NCBI GenBank assembly: GCA_049514575.1
Contig: JBEKUX010000056.1
Span: 1 to 19,331 of the forward strand
Reading direction: 5' to 3'
DNA length: 19,331 bases
Source of the DNA: BOG-1184 sp049514575
Lineage (GTDB): Bacteria > Fibrobacterota > Chitinivibrionia > Chitinivibrionales > Chitinispirillaceae
Shown here: piece after piece, positions 16,065 to 19,331 of the stretch
How positions within the stretch are numbered: position 1 is the stretch's first letter
Layout: each line of letters opens with the position of its first letter
Notes under the pieces: generated by a model
The model's input: only the letters and a program-made list of their open reading frames with translations
What the model was told of the DNA's origin: nothing
Database searches by the model: none
Position numbers and translations under genes: made by a program

Positions 16065-16080
16065 AAAGAAGACTTCACTA

Positions 16081-17523
16081 ATGTCAACCGAACAATTGCC
16101 CTTTGAAGCCGTGGAATTTGAGCGGTTGCTCCAGAAACCGAACAGCGACCCGACCGGCCTGGCCGGATTTTTCAACAGCGGAGAACTCTGTGTGGCACGC
16201 GTGCCGGCCCGGCTCGACGTTATGGGCGGCATCGCCGACTATTCCGGCGCAAACGTCTGCGAAGCGGTGCTGGTCCGCGGCATGCTCGTTGCCCTGCAGC
16301 CCCGTACCGACCGCACGCTGCGTATTCGCACCATGCAGATCGGCAAGCGCAGCCTGCCGATCGAAACACGCATCCCGCTCGATTATTTCACCACCGGCGA
16401 CGGTCTGTCCGGCTATAACGATTTCCGCGAACTCTGCCACTCCAATCCGCTGGCGGTATGGGCTTCCTATATCGGCGGCAGTATTTTCACCCTGCTCAAA
16501 GAGGAGTCGGTGAAACTCACCTACGGCTTCAATCTGCTGCTGTTGAGCGCCGTGCCCATGAATGTTGGGATAGGCAGTTCCGCGGCAGTGGAAATCGGAA
16601 CCCTGTGCTGCCTCAATGCCTATCTGAAATTGAACCTGGAGGCCGCACGGATTGCACGGCTGGGCCAGATGGCAGAAAATCATGTGGTCGGCGCGCCCTG
16701 CGGCATCATGGACCAGATCGCCATCACCAGCGGCCGACACCAGCGGCTGACCCATATTTTATGCCGACCGGGAGAGGTCATGGGTGAAGTAAAGATCCCT
16801 TCAGGGTGCGGTTTCGTGGGCGTCAATTCGATGGTGCGCCATTCGGTGGCGGCAAACCCGTACAGCGACGTCCGGATCGGGGCGTTCATGGGCAAGAGGA
16901 TCATCAATGATATTCGCGCAAGAAAAGGCCATGAGCCCCTTGATTACCTTACCGAAATTTCCGTGAAAGAGCTGAAATCGCACTACCTGCAGCACCTTCC
17001 CGACACCATGCTCGGCTCTGAGTTCTTTGCCCGCTACAAGACGCACGACGATCCGGTGACCAGGATCCAGCCCGACGCCACCTACCGTGTCCGCGGACCG
17101 GCATGCCATCCGATCGAAGAAAACGAACGGGTCCTGCGCTTCATCGAGGCCCTTCGCGCGGCAGAGCACGGCAGCGAAGCTCAGCTTGTTACCGCAGGTG
17201 AAACGATGTACGATGCACACGAGAGCTACCGGAACAACTGCAACCTTTCGGTGGAAGAGGTGGACTTCCTCGTCGATGCGGTGCGGCGGCGCGGGCCTAA
17301 ATCCGGACTCTACGGCGCGAAAATCACGGGCGGCGGCACCGGAGGCACGGTTGCCGTGTTCGGCAAGCTGGAGGCGCTCAAGGAGCATATTCCGAAAATC
17401 GCGGTCGAGTACTCCCGCCGCACCGGCGCCATGCCGGACATCTTCGAGGGAACTTCGCCCGGCGCCATGGAATTCGGGGCCCGGCGGTTCGCTTTCGCTG
17501 CAACCGGCTGGAACCGTATATAG
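16081..17523 (+). CDS. GHMP sugar-1-kinase, galactokinase / L-arabinokinase type
   Basis: Predicted ATP-dependent kinase that phosphorylates a free sugar at the anomeric carbon. GHMP motifs are complete: ARLDVMGGIADYSG (43-56) at the sugar-binding N-terminus; the phosphate-binding loop VPMNVGIGSSAAVE (158-171); GAPCGIMDQ (204-212) with the probable catalytic Asp211; and motif 3 GAKITGGGTGGTV (412-424). The DVMGGIADYSG form replaces the GEHTDYN signature of ordinary galactokinases and is the form I know from plant L-arabinokinases. At 480 residues it is also longer than typical GalK (about 390). The frame is open upstream to about 15871, inside galE, but the ATG at 16081 follows the galE stop by 17 bp and gives a sensible N-terminus. 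Galactose, arabinose and uronic acids are all possible substrates. Confidence 0.85.
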   Translation: MSTEQLPFEAVEFERLLQKPNSDPTGLAGFFNSGELCVARVPARLDVMGGIADYSGANVCEAVLVRGMLVALQPRTDRTLRIRTMQIGKRSLPIETRIPLDYFTTGDGLSGYNDFRELCHSNPLAVWASYIGGSIFTLLKEESVKLTYGFNLLLLSAVPMNVGIGSSAAVEIGTLCCLNAYLKLNLEAARIARLGQMAENHVVGAPCGIMDQIAITSGRHQRLTHILCRPGEVMGEVKIPSGCGFVGVNSMVRHSVAANPYSDVRIGAFMGKRIINDIRARKGHEPLDYLTEISVKELKSHYLQHLPDTMLGSEFFARYKTHDDPVTRIQPDATYRVRGPACHPIEENERVLRFIEALRAAEHGSEAQLVTAGETMYDAHESYRNNCNLSVEEVDFLVDAVRRRGPKSGLYGAKITGGGTGGTVAVFGKLEALKEHIPKIAVEYSRRTGAMPDIFEGTSPGAMEFGARRFAFAATGWNRI

Positions 17524-17528
17524 TACGC

Positions 17529-17580
17529 CTCTCCCCTGTCCTTCTCCACTTTGTGGAGAGGGATGACAAAGTCGGGGTGA
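17529..17580. repeat. Hairpin repeat between kinase and nucleotidyltransferase genes
   Basis: TCCTTCTCCAC (17539-17549) and GTGGAGAGGGA (17553-17563) form an 11-bp stem (one T-G pair) with a TTT loop, followed by TGACAAAGTCGGGGTGA. It resembles a dispersed intergenic sequence I know from many bacterial genomes, which often adds 'SPLCGEG' tails to false frames. There is no T-run, so it is not a standard terminator, although it could attenuate transcription into the next gene. Confidence 0.55.
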
Positions 17581-17620
17581 TGCAAAGTCACAGCACAGAG
17601 CCTGGAGGATTTAGACCCAC

Positions 17621-18526
17621 GTGGTTAACCTTAACGCTTCCGTTGTTCGCAAAGCGATAGTACCGGCAGCCGGTTTAGGCACACGCCACTTTCCGGCATC
17701 ACATGCGGTGAAAAAGGAACTGTTTCCGGTTGTCGGTCCGGACGGCGTTGCGCGCGCCCTGATTCATTATCATTTCCTCGAACTGGCATCCGCGGGTATC
17801 GAAGAAATATGCGTCATCGTGCAACCCGGTGATGATGCGGCCATCAGGGCCTATCTCGAGGGCCCGGGTGCCGACTACCTGCGTCACCTCGAAAAATATC
17901 CTTTGCTCCTGCAGGAAGCGGGCCGGATGCGAGAGCTTGCGCGGTGCGTCAGGTTCGTCGTCCAGCGCGAACAGGAGGGATACGGGCATGCGGTGTTCCA
18001 GACCAGGGACTTCGCAGCACATGAAATGGTGCTCCTCTGTCTCGGTGACCATCTTTTCCGCGGCATGCACCTTTCACCCTATCAGGAAATGGTGCAGATG
18101 GCCAAGGCAGGCAATGGCCGTTCGGTTTCCGCGGTGAACCGCATCAAGCCGGTGGAGCTCAAAGGATATGGTACGATTGCCGGCACAAGGCGCAGTGACA
18201 ACCGGCGCTTGATCGACGTACAGCTCATTATCGAAAAACCCGATATTGAAACCGCCCGGCAGAAATTGCGCGTCGACGGGCTTGGCAGCGATGAATTCCT
18301 CGGCTGGTTCGGCATCCATCTGCTCGCGCCCTCGATCTACGATGTTCTGGAAGAGATGATCCGGAACAACGTCCGCGACAATGGGGAATTCCAGCTGACC
18401 AGGGCACAGGAAATACAGCGGCAGCGCGAGGGCTATTGTGCACTGGAAATGATGTCGGCCGAACGGTTTGACTTCGGCCTGCCGGACGATTTCGTGCGCA
18501 GCATCGGCGCGTTTCGAAAGCGATAA
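17621..18526 (+). CDS. GalU-like sugar-1-phosphate nucleotidyltransferase
   Basis: Predicted cytoplasmic enzyme joining a sugar 1-phosphate to a nucleotide, most likely UTP, to give a UDP-sugar. The N-terminus has the signature KAIVPAAGLGTRHFPASHAV (11-30), then KKELFPVV, parallel to GalU's GLGTRFLPATKA...KEMLPVV. Further GalU-like points: EGYGHAVFQTRDF (119-131), LLCLGDHLF (138-146), GYGTIAG (182-188), IIEKPD (203-208), GEFQLTRAQ (255-263) and FDFGLPDDFV (283-292). 301 residues, close to GalU length. The start is GTG at 17621 with GGAGG about 12 nt upstream, a somewhat long spacing. It sits 97 bp after the sugar kinase, across a hairpin repeat. The LGDH variant and HFPASHAV stretch suggest a specificity different from standard GalU. 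Confidence 0.85.
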   Translation: MVNLNASVVRKAIVPAAGLGTRHFPASHAVKKELFPVVGPDGVARALIHYHFLELASAGIEEICVIVQPGDDAAIRAYLEGPGADYLRHLEKYPLLLQEAGRMRELARCVRFVVQREQEGYGHAVFQTRDFAAHEMVLLCLGDHLFRGMHLSPYQEMVQMAKAGNGRSVSAVNRIKPVELKGYGTIAGTRRSDNRRLIDVQLIIEKPDIETARQKLRVDGLGSDEFLGWFGIHLLAPSIYDVLEEMIRNNVRDNGEFQLTRAQEIQRQREGYCALEMMSAERFDFGLPDDFVRSIGAFRKR

Positions 18527-18607
18527 AGCATTTCCGGCCGGCCCTTCACACGGATGGCGGCCGTCGGTAAGCGTAAATATTTACTTTAGGTAACAGGTTC
18601 ATTGCTT

Positions 18608-18649
18608 CTGTCGATTTTTCCCTGCGGTCTGATCCGGTACCGCCGACAG
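18608..18649 (+). other. Possible stem-loop upstream of the HAD gene
   Basis: CTGTCG (18608-18613) pairs with CGACAG (18644-18649), enclosing GCGGT/ACCGC (18624-18628/18639-18643). It lies in the 169-bp non-coding gap before the HAD gene, about 46 nt ahead of its start. It may be a leader structure or the end signal of the preceding gene; there is no T-run on its 3' side. Confidence 0.3.
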
Positions 18650-18695
18650 GGGGAAGGTGTGTCCGGACCATTATAAATCTGAATCGGAGCTGGCG

Positions 18696-19331
18696 TTGAA
18701 AATCAGCAACTTTATTTTTGATTTCGACGGCACGCTTGTCGACTCGCTGAAAGATGTCCTTGACAGCCTGACCTTGGCCTTTGAAAAATGCGGCATCACG
18801 GTTAGGTCACTCGATACACGGAAAATCATACAGTTGCAGCTCAGGGAAGCAATCGGAACAATTGCGCCCGATATTTCGGCGGAACAGACAGACAAGGTAA
18901 TCGCCAGGTTCAGGGAAATCTACGATACCATCAACTACCCTAATACCCTTTTAATGCCTACGGCCGCAGATCTTCTGCAGAAGCTCAAGGAGCGATCGGC
19001 CGGCATGTTCATCGTGTCGAATAAACGTCAGGTTCCGACGTTCCGGATCCTCGATAAGTTTGCGATCCGTCATTTTTTTTCAGGTATTTTCAATTCCGAT
19101 ATGTACGGGGATGGAAAACGAACGACAAAAAGCGAACTGATTGCCCATGCGCTGGAAAAGCATTCGTTGTCTGCAAATTCGACGGCGTATGTGGGTGATT
19201 CCGAGATAGATGTGACGGCGGCTAAAGAAAACGGGCTCCGGACGTTCATAGTAAGAAACGGATACGGCGACTTAAGCGGGTTCAAAGCGCAACCCGATTT
19301 TACCGTTCATCAAATTATTGAAATACTTAAC
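18696..19331 (+). CDS. HAD-superfamily phosphatase, phosphoglycolate-phosphatase-like, 3' end missing
   Basis: Haloacid dehalogenase-type hydrolase, probably dephosphorylating a small phosphate ester. Motif I is FIFDFDGTLVDS near the N-terminus (nucleophile and acid/base Asp pair), followed by a helical cap region. Motif II is FIVSNKR (nt about 19008-19028), the motif III Lys lies in GKRTTKSELI (about 19116-19145), and motif IV is VGDSEIDVTAAKENG (about 19191-19235). All 212 visible codons are open, and only the extreme C-terminus seems missing. The start is taken as TTG at 18696 because GGAG lies about 6 nt upstream and the protein then begins directly before motif I; a GTG at 18657 is the alternative. 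It is not a GmhB-type heptose bisphosphatase, whose motif I differs. The substrate is unknown. Confidence 0.85.
   Translation, partial: MKISNFIFDFDGTLVDSLKDVLDSLTLAFEKCGITVRSLDTRKIIQLQLREAIGTIAPDISAEQTDKVIARFREIYDTINYPNTLLMPTAADLLQKLKERSAGMFIVSNKRQVPTFRILDKFAIRHFFSGIFNSDMYGDGKRTTKSELIAHALEKHSLSANSTAYVGDSEIDVTAAKENGLRTFIVRNGYGDLSGFKAQPDFTVHQIIEILN

Noticed and set aside
15871..16080. Upstream extension of the GHMP kinase frame into galE
   Set aside because: It would overlap galE by nearly 200 bp and adds residues unrelated to the family. The ATG at 16081 is the natural start.
18696..19331. HAD protein as the missing heptose bisphosphatase GmhB
   Set aside because: Motif I (DFDGTLVDS) and the helical cap fit phosphoglycolate-phosphatase-like proteins; GmhB has a DRDGT-type motif and no such cap.

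Overview
The window looks like a chromosomal segment of a Gram-negative (LPS-making) bacterium. It carries ADP-heptose synthesis genes (gmhA, hldE), a MraY-type peptidoglycan enzyme, a type VI secretion ATPase (ClpV/TssH) and several nucleotide-sugar genes. Most genes are moderately GC-rich and have clear Shine-Dalgarno sequences. I cannot place it in a phylum from the sequence alone; the mixed gene order and divergent MraY hint at a lineage outside the well-studied Proteobacteria. There is no phage, transposase, rRNA, tRNA or CRISPR signal.

Layout. (1) 1-2414: 3' part of valS (+), cut by the window edge, convergent with a stand-alone, divergent mraY (2466-3617, -). (2) 3618-4102: a gene-free stretch packed with inverted repeats. 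(3) folD (+), then a convergent pair on the minus strand: a UDP-glucuronate 4-epimerase-like gene and a membrane acyltransferase joined by an ATGA overlap. (4) 7096-10008: a tight plus-strand operon gmhA-hldE-rpiB-dCMP deaminase. (5) 10069-14679: a minus-strand pair, clpV followed by an AT-richer M61-type metallopeptidase gene with a PDZ-like C-terminus. (6) 14680-15065: a second gene-free, hairpin-rich stretch sharing sequence with the first. (7) 15066-18526: galE, a GHMP sugar-1-kinase of the galactokinase/L-arabinokinase type, and a GalU-like nucleotidyltransferase (+). (8) A HAD phosphatase (+) that runs off the right edge.

How the genes work together. The main theme is activated sugars for the cell surface. 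GmhA and HldE carry out steps from sedoheptulose 7-phosphate to ADP-heptose. RpiB, in the same operon, interconverts pentose phosphates that feed sedoheptulose 7-phosphate. The galE-kinase-nucleotidyltransferase set can be read as a kinase/pyrophosphorylase/epimerase route to UDP-sugars without a GalT-type transferase. The epimerase-acyltransferase pair fits polysaccharide precursor supply and O-acylation.

I do not see a clear new defence or secretion system. The points most worth a second look are the ClpV without any other T6SS gene in view, its metallopeptidase neighbour, the kinase/pyrophosphorylase/epimerase set, the divergent lone mraY, and the related hairpin-rich elements immediately upstream of mraY and clpV.
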